From NCBI GenBank assembly GCA_001790315.1, contig MGCE01000107.1, positions 1 to 5,383 on the forward strand: DNA of 5,383 nt, written 5' to 3'. The stretch comes from Candidatus Rokubacteria bacterium RIFCSPLOWO2_02_FULL_72_37 (lineage in GTDB: Bacteria; Methylomirabilota; Methylomirabilia; Rokubacteriales; CSP1-6). The notes beneath the pieces are model-generated. The model was not told the origin of the DNA. It searched no databases and saw only the letters and a list, made by a program, of their open reading frames with translations. Both the position numbers and the translations under genes were made by a program. Position 1 is the stretch's first letter, and the number at the start of each line of letters is the position of its first letter. This document shows positions 1 through 5,204 of this stretch, one piece after another.

Positions 1-126
1 GTCTACATGCTGAACTCGTGGTGGATCGCCGCCTTCCCGGGACTCGCGATCTTCGTCACCACGCTCGCGATCAACCTGATGGGGAACGCGCTCCGTGACT
101 GGCTCGACCCGCACATGAAGCTGTAG
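1..126 (+). CDS. ABC transporter permease, DppC/OppC-like, C-terminal fragment
   Basis: This is the 3' end of a gene that begins outside the window; 41 codons in frame 1 run to a TAG at 124-126. The fragment holds a hydrophobic segment (WWIAAFPGLAIFVTTLAINL) followed by the end signature NLMGNALRDWLDP. In DppC/OppC-type inner-membrane permeases of peptide/nickel/opine ABC transporters, the last transmembrane helix is followed by NLxGDxLRDxLDP, so the match is close. Such proteins form the membrane channel with a DppB-type partner and import short peptides or related solutes; the substrate cannot be read from this piece. The next gene converges on it 17 bp away, so this is probably the last gene of its operon or is followed only by genes elsewhere. 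The family call is secure; the substrate is unknown. Confidence 0.9.
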   Translation, partial: VYMLNSWWIAAFPGLAIFVTTLAINLMGNALRDWLDPHMKL

Positions 127-143
127 CTCGCGGTGCGGCGGCG

Positions 144-1268
144 TCAGCGCCTGGCGGCCGCCGCGGCCGCCCGGTAGATCTCCGCGGTCTTCTCGACCAT
201 CGGGGCGACGGCGAACTCGCGCAGCACCCGCGCGCGCCCGGCCCGCCCGAGCCGCCGGCGCCGGTCGGGATCGGCGAGGAGCGCGCCGAGCGCATCCGCG
301 AGCGCGGCGTCGTCGCCGACGGGCACGAGCAGGCCCGTCTCGCCGTCGCGGACGACGTCCCGGTGCCCCGGCACGTCCGTCGCCACGACCGCCAGCCCCG
401 CGGCCATCGCCTCGAGGAGCGCGAGCGGCAGCCCTTCCTTCAGGGACGCCGCGGCGTAGAGATCCATCGTCCGGAGGGCGCGCGCGGAGTCCGCGAGCCA
501 GCCGGCGAACACGACGCGGTCACCGAGCCCGGCCCGGGCGACGAGCCCCTGCAGGCGCGTCTTCTCGGCGCCGTCGCCGACCAGCAGGAGGACCAGCCGC
601 GGCTGACGCGCGGCGAGCCGCTCGACGGCGGCGACGAGCGCACCGAGGTTCTTGACCGGGTCGAAGCGCGCCACACACCCCACCACGACCGCGTCCTCCG
701 CGAGGCCCAGACTCGCGCGTCCCACGGGCATCGTCGCGAGCAACCGGTCCTGGGCCTCGACGTCCAGGCCGTTGACCACGGTCGCGCTCTGCCCGGGCCC
801 GAACAGGCCGAGCGCGCGGCCCTCGGCCTCCTGGGAGACCGAGACGCTGACGATCGTGTGCGTCCAGCGCGCCAGCCGGCGCTCGAGCGCCAAATAGAGG
901 CGCCGCCCCACCGGGGAGTAGCTCTCGAAGTGGATGCCGTGGAAGGTGTGCACGGCGGCCGCGCCGGTCCGGCGCGCCGCGAGACGGCCGTACAGGCCGG
1001 CCCCCTTGCCGTGGCTGTGGATCACCTGGATGCGATGCGCGCGCACGAGCGCGAGCGTGGCCAGGAGAGGCCCGAGCCCGATCCGTGCGGCGCGCACCGT
1101 GGCGACGCGGCACCCCAGCTCGCCGAAGCGCCCGAAGAACGGCCCGTCGCGCGGGCCCGCGACCGTGACCTCGAATTCGTCGCGCGGCAGATGGCGCACG
1201 AGGTCCCAGACCTGCCGCGGCCCGCCGCCGAGCGCGGTGCTCGTCAGGAGCTCGAGGACGCGGATCAC
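144..1268 (-). CDS. Glycosyltransferase, GT4-type (GT-B fold)
   Basis: A 374-residue protein with the full layout of a GT4 retaining glycosyltransferase, which moves a sugar from a nucleotide-sugar donor to a glycan, lipid or small-molecule acceptor in the cytoplasm. N-terminal domain: glycine-rich loop TALGGGPRQV (11-20), HSHGKGAGLYG (84-94) and HTFHGIHF (107-114). C-terminal donor domain: VVNGLD (164-169), VARFDPVKN (199-207), LLLVGDG (227-233), FAGW (254-257), and the EX7E motif with E278 and E286 inside KEGLPLALLEAMAAG. The open frame extends further upstream, but homology starts at GTG 1266-1268 (VIRVLELL), which overlaps the TGA of the cupin gene as GTGA. The upstream extension only reads through that gene in another frame. 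A weak AAGG lies upstream, so translation is probably coupled to the cupin gene. There is no signal peptide. The last residues are alanine-rich. Donor and acceptor are unknown. Confidence 0.9.
   Translation of the reverse strand: MIRVLELLTSTALGGGPRQVWDLVRHLPRDEFEVTVAGPRDGPFFGRFGELGCRVATVRAARIGLGPLLATLALVRAHRIQVIHSHGKGAGLYGRLAARRTGAAAVHTFHGIHFESYSPVGRRLYLALERRLARWTHTIVSVSVSQEAEGRALGLFGPGQSATVVNGLDVEAQDRLLATMPVGRASLGLAEDAVVVGCVARFDPVKNLGALVAAVERLAARQPRLVLLLVGDGAEKTRLQGLVARAGLGDRVVFAGWLADSARALRTMDLYAAASLKEGLPLALLEAMAAGLAVVATDVPGHRDVVRDGETGLLVPVGDDAALADALGALLADPDRRRRLGRAGRARVLREFAVAPMVEKTAEIYRAAAAAARR
153..171 (+). terminator. Possible GC-only hairpin after the permease gene
   Basis: A perfect 7-bp stem, GGCGGCC (153-159) with GGCCGCC (165-171), encloses a 5-nt loop and lies 27 nt after the permease stop. 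It could slow or end transcription between the two converging genes. No T-run follows on either strand, so it is not a canonical intrinsic terminator. It also lies inside the codons for the alanine-rich tail of the glycosyltransferase, which by itself would produce such GC repeats. Weak call. Confidence 0.2.
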
Positions 1269-1651
1269 CCGCCGGCCTTCACCACCGTCGCGTCGCCGAA
1301 GCCCTGGCCCGCCTGCCGGTACTCCTCGCGCGGCGGCGCGAAGATGTCGAGCACGACGCAGCGCCTGTCGAGGGTCCGCCCGCCGTGAGGCACGTTCGGC
1401 GGCGTCTGCCAGAAGTCCCCGGCCTTGACGTGGTGCTCGATGCCGTCCTGGATCCGGATCCACTCGCCCTCGAGACAGACGCCCCACTGCTCGTTCGGGT
1501 GCGCGTGGACGGGCGAGCTGGAGTGCGGCTCGAGCGTGACGACCGACAGCATGGCGTGGACGCCGGGGAAGACGCGCGCGGTCACGCCCGCGGCGAGCTG
1601 CCGCACGATGCCGCCTTCGTGGAGGGTGTGGAAGCAGGATGCGTTGCCCAT
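1265..1651 (-). CDS. Small single-domain cupin protein
   Basis: A 128-residue cupin (small beta-barrel) protein. Cupin motif 1 is VHAHPNEQWGVCLEGEW (48-64), with likely metal ligands H49 and H51; the usual third ligand Glu is occupied by Q55, by the spacing to G62. Motif 2 is AGDFWQTPPNVPHGG (77-91), with H89 as the remaining ligand. The tail FAPPREEYRQAGQGFG (104-119) resembles a tail common in bacterial stand-alone cupins of unknown function. The ATG at 1649-1651 is set by AAAGGAG (1658-1664) 6 nt upstream. The gene is first in a two-gene leftward unit with the glycosyltransferase, and is divergent from the peptidase gene. It may be a metal-dependent isomerase or dioxygenase, or a small-molecule sensor; the sequence does not say which. 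The family is certain, the reaction unknown. Confidence 0.9.
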   Translation of the reverse strand: MGNASCFHTLHEGGIVRQLAAGVTARVFPGVHAMLSVVTLEPHSSSPVHAHPNEQWGVCLEGEWIRIQDGIEHHVKAGDFWQTPPNVPHGGRTLDRRCVVLDIFAPPREEYRQAGQGFGDATVVKAGG

Positions 1652-1657
1652 GACCGG

Positions 1658-1664
1658 CTCCTTT
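1658..1664 (-). promoter_or_regulatory. Ribosome binding site of the cupin gene
   Basis: Read on the minus strand this is AAAGGAG, 6 nt before the ATG at 1651-1649. It is a near-consensus Shine-Dalgarno site and fixes the start of the cupin gene. Confidence 0.8.
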
Positions 1665-1672
1665 CGTCTCCG

Positions 1673-1701
1673 TTTACAGCGCTCTGCCGAGCCATTACAC
1701 T
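1673..1701 (+). promoter_or_regulatory. Sigma70-type promoter for the peptidase operon
   Basis: TTTACA (1673-1678; 5 of 6 to TTGACA) is separated by exactly 17 bp from TACACT (1696-1701; 4 of 6 to TATAAT). It lies in the only relatively AT-rich stretch of the divergent intergenic region. Transcription would begin near 1708, giving a leader of about 28 nt before the GTG at 1736, long enough to hold the GGAGGA site. Seen by eye and not tested. Confidence 0.5.
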
Positions 1702-1724
1702 ATCCTCCGCTTCGCCCAGCGACA
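1694..1724 (-). promoter_or_regulatory. Weak candidate promoter for the cupin gene
   Basis: On the minus strand, TGTAAT (1699-1694; 5 of 6 to the -10 consensus) lies 20 nt downstream of TTGTCG (1724-1719). That spacing is longer than ideal. An alternative -10, TAGTGT, has 17-nt spacing but a poorer match. If either is used, it physically overlaps the rightward -10 element. Confidence 0.25.
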
Positions 1725-1726
1725 AC

Positions 1727-1732
1727 GGAGGA
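1727..1732 (+). promoter_or_regulatory. Ribosome binding site deciding the GTG start of the MlrC-family gene
   Basis: GGAGGA sits 3 nt before GTG 1736-1738 (4 nt counted from the GGAGG core). The spacing is short, but the next in-frame ATG (1754) would remove the conserved first beta strand and come directly before the FAHETNTF motif. GTG is therefore preferred. Confidence 0.7.
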
Positions 1733-1735
1733 ATC

Positions 1736-3211
1736 GTGCGCGTTTTCATCGCGATGTTCGCCCACGAGACGAACACCTTCAGCTCGCTCCCGACCGGCCG
1801 CCGCGAGTTCGAGGCCCGCGACCTCCGCTGGGGCGGCGAGCTGCTCGAGGCCTACCGCGGCACCGGCACGTGCCTCGGCGGCATGATCGACGTCGCCGCC
1901 GCGCGCGGGGTGACGCTCGTGCCATCGGTGGCGGCCGCCGCGTCACCGGCCGGGCGGGTCACGGCGGCGCTCTACGCGGAGGTCCGCTCCCGCCTCCTCG
2001 CCGACCTCCGGGCCGCGGGTGCCCTCGACGGCGTGCTGCTGGACCTGCACGGCGCGATGGTGCCCGAAGGGCTCGCGGACGGAGAGGGCGACCTCCTGCG
2101 CGCGGTCCGGGCCGCCGTCGGACCCGCCGTGCCCATCGCCACGACGCTCGACTTCCACGCCAACGTGACCCGGGAGATGGTCGCGTGCGCCTCGCTGCTC
2201 CACGGCTACAAGACCTACCCGCACGTCGACATGGACGCGCGCGGCCGAGAGGCCGCGACGCGGCTGCTCGAGGTGGCCACCGGGCGCCTCCGTCCCACCG
2301 TCGCCTTCCGCCAGCCGCCGCTCCTCCCGCCGATCGCCGGCCAGCTCACGGCGCGCGGCCCGATGCGCCGGCTCTACGACCTCGCGGGCGAGATGGAGCG
2401 CGACCCGAAGGTCGTCTCGGTCTCCGTGTTCGCCGGCTTCCCCCTCGCCGACATCCACGACGCCGGACTCAGCGTCTACGTGGCGACCGACGGCGACCAG
2501 GCGCTCGCGGACCGGCTGGCCGACCGCCTCGCCGCCACGGCCTGGGAGCACCGGCGCGACTTCCTCCACACGGCGCCGCCCGTGCGCGAGGCCGTCGCGC
2601 GCGCCCTCGCCCTCGACGGGCGCCCGGTCGTGCTGGCCGACATCGCCGACAACCCCGGGGGCGGCGCCCCGGGCGACACGACCGAGATCCTGCGCGAGTT
2701 GCTGCGCGTCGGCGCGCGGCACGCCACCGTCGCCTGCCTCTGGGACCCCGCCGCCGTTCGCGCGTGCGTGGCCGCGGGCGTCGGCGCCACGCTCACGCTC
2801 GAGGTCGGCGGCCGCGTGGATCCGGCGCACGGGGCGCCCGTCGCCGTCACCGGGCGCGTGCGCACGCTCTCCGATGGACGGTTCGTGCACAAGGGACCGA
2901 TGTTCCGCGGGCTCGAGGGGCGCCTCGGCCCGACGGCGGTCCTCGACGTCAACGACCTCAAGGTCATCCTGATCTCCCAGCGCTGGCAGACGCTCGACCC
3001 CGAGATGATCCGGTTCGTCGGCATCGATCCCGGCGCCGAGAAGATCCTCGTCGTCAAGTCGTCGGTGCATTACCGCGCCGCGTTCGAGCCGATCGCGCAC
3101 GCGATCCTCGAGGTCGACGCGCCCGGGCTGTCGTCGTCGAACCTCGCGCGCTTCACGTTCACGAACGTCCGACGGCCGATCTTCCCGCTGGACGACGTCG
3201 CCCTCGGGTGA
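1736..3211 (+). CDS. MlrC-family (M81) metallopeptidase
   Basis: A 491-residue protein, the usual length for the MlrC/M81 family, named after the enzyme that cleaves linearised microcystin peptides in Sphingomonas. Family motifs in order: FAHETNTF (8-15), DLHGAM (103-108), TLDFHANVT (137-145), YKTYPHVDM (158-166), FAGFPLADIHDAG (232-244), ADNPGGGAPGDTT (304-316) and KSSVHYRAAFEP (441-452). D139, H141 and H163 have the Asp-x-His...His spacing of the zinc ligands described for MlrC. The N-terminal domain (about 1-290) and C-terminal domain (about 295-480) are both complete. There is no signal peptide, so the protein is cytoplasmic. An open frame extends upstream to 1385, but that part is antisense to the cupin gene; the GTG at 1736 follows GGAGGA. 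Most relatives are annotated only as M81 family, often near peptide transporters. The likely role is hydrolysis of a small peptide or amide; microcystin as substrate is not implied. The next gene follows after 15 nt. Confidence 0.93.
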   Translation: MRVFIAMFAHETNTFSSLPTGRREFEARDLRWGGELLEAYRGTGTCLGGMIDVAAARGVTLVPSVAAAASPAGRVTAALYAEVRSRLLADLRAAGALDGVLLDLHGAMVPEGLADGEGDLLRAVRAAVGPAVPIATTLDFHANVTREMVACASLLHGYKTYPHVDMDARGREAATRLLEVATGRLRPTVAFRQPPLLPPIAGQLTARGPMRRLYDLAGEMERDPKVVSVSVFAGFPLADIHDAGLSVYVATDGDQALADRLADRLAATAWEHRRDFLHTAPPVREAVARALALDGRPVVLADIADNPGGGAPGDTTEILRELLRVGARHATVACLWDPAAVRACVAAGVGATLTLEVGGRVDPAHGAPVAVTGRVRTLSDGRFVHKGPMFRGLEGRLGPTAVLDVNDLKVILISQRWQTLDPEMIRFVGIDPGAEKILVVKSSVHYRAAFEPIAHAILEVDAPGLSSSNLARFTFTNVRRPIFPLDDVALG

Positions 3212-3218
3212 GGAGGAG
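3212..3218 (+). promoter_or_regulatory. Ribosome binding site of the UPF0637 gene
   Basis: GGAGGAG begins directly after the TGA of the peptidase gene and ends 8 nt before ATG 3227. It is strong and well placed, supporting independent efficient initiation on a shared transcript. Confidence 0.85.
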
Positions 3219-3226
3219 ACACCGCG

Positions 3227-3856
3227 ATGTCCTCCGGAGCTTTCGTAGCCGCCGATTTCAAGCTCTTCGACCTGAAGGGGTTCCGGCCGCGCATGGACGC
3301 GCTCGGCACCCGCGTCCGTCCCAAGCTCGACGCGCTCGGTCGCAGCCTGGCACCGGCGGTCGCCCGATCGGTCGGCGGCGAGACGTTCGCGCACGTCGCC
3401 AAGCACGCGCGGCGTACGGTGACGCCCCCCGACGACACGTGGGTCGCGTTCGGCCCCGACCGGCGCGGGTACAAGAAGCACTGCCACTTCAAGGTCGCCG
3501 TCTCGCGCAACGCCGTGCGCTTTCTCTTCGAGGTCGGCCCGGAGCACGCCGACAAGCGGCGCTGGGCGGCGGCGTGGAAGCGCAGCGCGCCGCGCCTCGG
3601 CCCCGTCCTGCGTCGCGTGAGGAACCTGGCGTGGTTCAAGGCCGAGCACGACGAGGAGCCCGCGGCGCTCCTCGCCAGCCTCCCGCCGGAGGCGCTCGCC
3701 GAGCTGGCGGATGCGCTCACGCGCACCCGTGACGGCCAGTTCGTCGTCGGGCGGGTCGTGCCGGCCACGGAGGCCGCCCGCTGGACCGGGGCCCAGTATC
3801 GCGCCGCAGCGCTCGAGACGTTTCGGGCGCTCGCGCCCCTCTACCGGCTCCGTTGA
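3227..3856 (+). CDS. UPF0637 / DUF1054 protein, YktB-like
   Basis: A 209-residue protein, the usual length for UPF0637 (DUF1054), a family of unknown function typified by Bacillus YktB. Seen here: FVAADFKLFDLKGFRPRMDA (6-25), matching the FxxxDFxxFxIxGLxxRM start; RPKLDALGRSLAP (31-43); and the hallmark block AHVAKHARRTVTPPDDTWVA (55-74) followed by RRGYKKHCHF (79-88), nearly identical to the Bacillus version as I remember it. FEVGPEHADKRRWAAAW (101-117) fits the central part. There is no signal peptide or membrane segment, and the protein is rich in Arg and His. The ATG follows GGAGGAG by 8 nt. It is 15 nt after the peptidase gene and almost surely co-transcribed with it. The family is best known from low-GC Firmicutes, yet base use here matches the neighbours, so any transfer is old. 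I do not assign a function. Confidence 0.92.
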   Translation: MSSGAFVAADFKLFDLKGFRPRMDALGTRVRPKLDALGRSLAPAVARSVGGETFAHVAKHARRTVTPPDDTWVAFGPDRRGYKKHCHFKVAVSRNAVRFLFEVGPEHADKRRWAAAWKRSAPRLGPVLRRVRNLAWFKAEHDEEPAALLASLPPEALAELADALTRTRDGQFVVGRVVPATEAARWTGAQYRAAALETFRALAPLYRLR

Positions 3857-3858
3857 CG

Positions 3859-3893
3859 CCGCACGGTGTGATTTTCGACCTGGCCGTGTGCGG
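3859..3893 (+). other. Possible hairpin after the UPF0637 gene
   Basis: CCGCAC (3859-3864) can pair with GTGCGG (3888-3893), and the stem continues as GG/CC (3865-3866 with 3884-3885) across a 2-nt bulge, leaving a 17-nt loop. It starts 2 nt after the UPF0637 stop. No T-run follows, so it could be a pause or processing element or chance in GC-rich DNA. Confidence 0.25.
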
Positions 3894-3937
3894 TGAGCGC
3901 CGGCGCGGCGCGAGCCGAGCGGTGAGATGAGTCGACG

Positions 3938-4579
3938 ATGACCGCCGCCGGCGTGATCTTCGACATGGACGGCGTGCTCGTCGACTCGGGCGCCCATCAC
4001 CGCGCGGCATGGCGCGCGCTGCTGGACGAGCTGGGGGTGGCGCCGCCGGCCGACGCCTGGCGGTTGACGATCGGGCGACCCGCGGAGGAGGGCGTCCAGA
4101 GGCTCGTGGGTCGGACGCTCGGCGTCGACGAGGCTCGCCGGCTCGCCGCGCGCAAGCAGCATCACTACGCGGGCTTCGCCGCGCGCGGCATCCAGCCGGT
4201 CCCGGGCGTCACCGGGTTCGTCGAGCGGCTCGCGGGACTGGGCGTGCCCCGGGCCGTCGCGACCTCGGCGAGCCGGCGGGATCTCGAGCAGCTGCTCCGG
4301 GCCGTCGGGCTCCGCCATCACTTCGCGGTCGTCGTCGCCGCCGAGGACGTGCGGCGGGGCAAGCCCGATCCCGAGGTGTACCTGCTCGCGGCAGAGGGCC
4401 TGGGGCTCGCGCCCGGGACCTGCCTGGTGTTCGAGGATTCGCTGGTCGGTGTCGAGGCGGCACGGCGCGCGGGCATGACGGTCGTCGGCGTGAGCACCGC
4501 GCACGCCGAGGGAGAGCTCGTCGCCGCCGGCGCGGCCCGGGTGATCGGCTCGTTCGAGGGCGTCACGTGGCCTCCGTGA
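3938..4579 (+). CDS. HAD hydrolase, beta-phosphoglucomutase-like
   Basis: A 213-residue cytoplasmic HAD-superfamily enzyme with a C1-type helical cap, of the group containing beta-phosphoglucomutase and sugar or 2-deoxysugar phosphatases. Motif I is FDMDGVLVDS (8-17), with nucleophile D9 and acid/base D11. Cap residues H21 and R47 fall where beta-phosphoglucomutase has His20 and Arg49. Motif II is ATSAS (108-112). Motif III lies in RGKPDP (140-145), with K142. Motif IV is VFEDSLVGVEAA (164-175), with metal ligands E166 and D167. The residue numbers track the Lactococcus enzyme closely, but His/Arg conservation alone does not separate mutase from phosphatase. The start is ATG 3938 with only a weak GGTGAG upstream; Met-Thr-Ala-Ala leads directly into the first strand, so nothing is missing. 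An upstream mini-ORF stop overlaps this start. Its own 3' end overlaps the methyltransferase gene by 13 nt. Confidence 0.9.
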   Translation: MTAAGVIFDMDGVLVDSGAHHRAAWRALLDELGVAPPADAWRLTIGRPAEEGVQRLVGRTLGVDEARRLAARKQHHYAGFAARGIQPVPGVTGFVERLAGLGVPRAVATSASRRDLEQLLRAVGLRHHFAVVVAAEDVRRGKPDPEVYLLAAEGLGLAPGTCLVFEDSLVGVEAARRAGMTVVGVSTAHAEGELVAAGAARVIGSFEGVTWPP

Positions 4580-5166
4580 GCGCTCCCGAGTTCTGGACCG
4601 ATCTGTACGCCCGCGGCGGCGACGGGTGGGAGCTCGGCCAGCCGGCGCCGCCGCTCGTCGACTTCGTCGAGCGCACGCCGCCGCCGCTCGGGCGCGTCGC
4701 CGTGCCCGGCTGCGGGCGGGGCCACGACGTCCGCTTCCTCGCGCGCCACGGGTACGACCCGGTCGGCTTCGACTTCTCCCCCGCCGCCCTGCACGCCGCC
4801 CGCGCGCTGGCGCGCCCGGAAGGCGTCCGGGCCGCCTTCGTCGAGCGCGACATCTTCTCGCTCGGGCGCGACTTCGCGAACGCGTTCGACGGTCTCTGGG
4901 AGTACACGTGCTTCTGCGCGATCGACCCCGCCCGGCGCGCCGAGTACGTGCGCGTGATGGCGACGATCCTCCGGCCCGGGGGCTGGCTACTGGCGTGCTT
5001 CTATCCGCTGCGCCGCCGGTCCGCGGGCCCGCCGTTCCCGGTGACGCCGTCCGAGGTGCGCCGGCGCTTCGCGCCCGCCTTCCGGATCGAGCGCACGCTC
5101 GCCCCCCGCTCCGCCCCGCGCCGGCAGAGCCAGGAATGGATGGTCCTGCTCCGCAGGACGTGCTAA
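4567..5166 (+). CDS. SAM-dependent methyltransferase, TPMT-type
   Basis: A 199-residue class I methyltransferase resembling bacterial members of the thiopurine S-methyltransferase family (PF05724), which move a methyl group from SAM to small acceptors such as thiols or metalloid/halide species. Visible: N-terminal PEFWTDLYARGGDGWELGQP (7-26), the family's FWxxxY...W-[DE]-LG signature; motif I VAVPGCGRGHDVRFLARHGY (44-63), the SAM loop; FDFSPAAL (68-75) with acidic D69; FDGLWEYTCFCAI (107-119) at motif IV; LRPGGWLLACFY (135-146); and a closing QEWMVLLRR (189-197). Start choice: GTG 4567 has GAGGG 6 nt upstream; GTG 4576, whose last bases form the upstream TGA (GTGA), is the alternative and costs three residues. 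There is no ATG nearby. The gene overlaps the HAD gene, so the two are probably translationally coupled. The acceptor is unknown. Confidence 0.88.
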   Translation: MASVSAPEFWTDLYARGGDGWELGQPAPPLVDFVERTPPPLGRVAVPGCGRGHDVRFLARHGYDPVGFDFSPAALHAARALARPEGVRAAFVERDIFSLGRDFANAFDGLWEYTCFCAIDPARRAEYVRVMATILRPGGWLLACFYPLRRRSAGPPFPVTPSEVRRRFAPAFRIERTLAPRSAPRRQSQEWMVLLRRTC

Positions 5167-5190
5167 CTTTACGGCCACTTTTCGCGCTCA

Positions 5191-5198
5191 GGAGGGAG
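5191..5198 (+). promoter_or_regulatory. Ribosome binding site of the binding-protein gene
   Basis: GGAGGGAG ends 6 nt before ATG 5205. It is a strong site, in keeping with the high expression usual for periplasmic binding proteins. The 38-nt gap before this gene shows no clear promoter or terminator. Confidence 0.8.
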
Positions 5199-5204
5199 AG
5201 CCCC

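Noticed and set aside
137..149. Microsatellite-like or rho-independent terminator signal in the convergent gap
   Set aside because: The 17-bp gap between the two stops is too short and has no T-tract on either strand; only the weak stem at 153-171 was kept as a candidate.
363..1388. A 341-codon open frame on the plus strand
   Set aside because: It lies opposite the glycosyltransferase, which has a full set of GT4 motifs; this frame has none and is Arg/His/Pro-rich.
1269..1487. N-terminal extension of the glycosyltransferase
   Set aside because: It reads through the cupin gene in another frame, giving Arg-rich nonsense. The GT-B fold begins at VIRVLELL from GTG 1268.
1385..1735. N-terminal extension of the MlrC-family protein
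   Set aside because: The frame stays open upstream, but that region is the antisense of the cupin gene and contains the promoter and the GGAGGA site. Family similarity begins at GTG 1736.
1870..3732. A 620-codon plus-strand frame overlapping the peptidase
   Set aside because: It is a +1 shadow of the MlrC-family gene, with extreme arginine content and no recognisable domain.
3897..3906. GCGCCGGCGC palindrome as an operator or terminator
   Set aside because: It is a 10-bp self-complementary GC string with no loop or T-run, and such strings are expected by chance at this base composition.
4009..4566. Long N-terminal extension of the methyltransferase
   Set aside because: It is out of frame within the HAD gene and Arg/Gly-rich; the methyltransferase family begins around PEFW just after GTG 4567.
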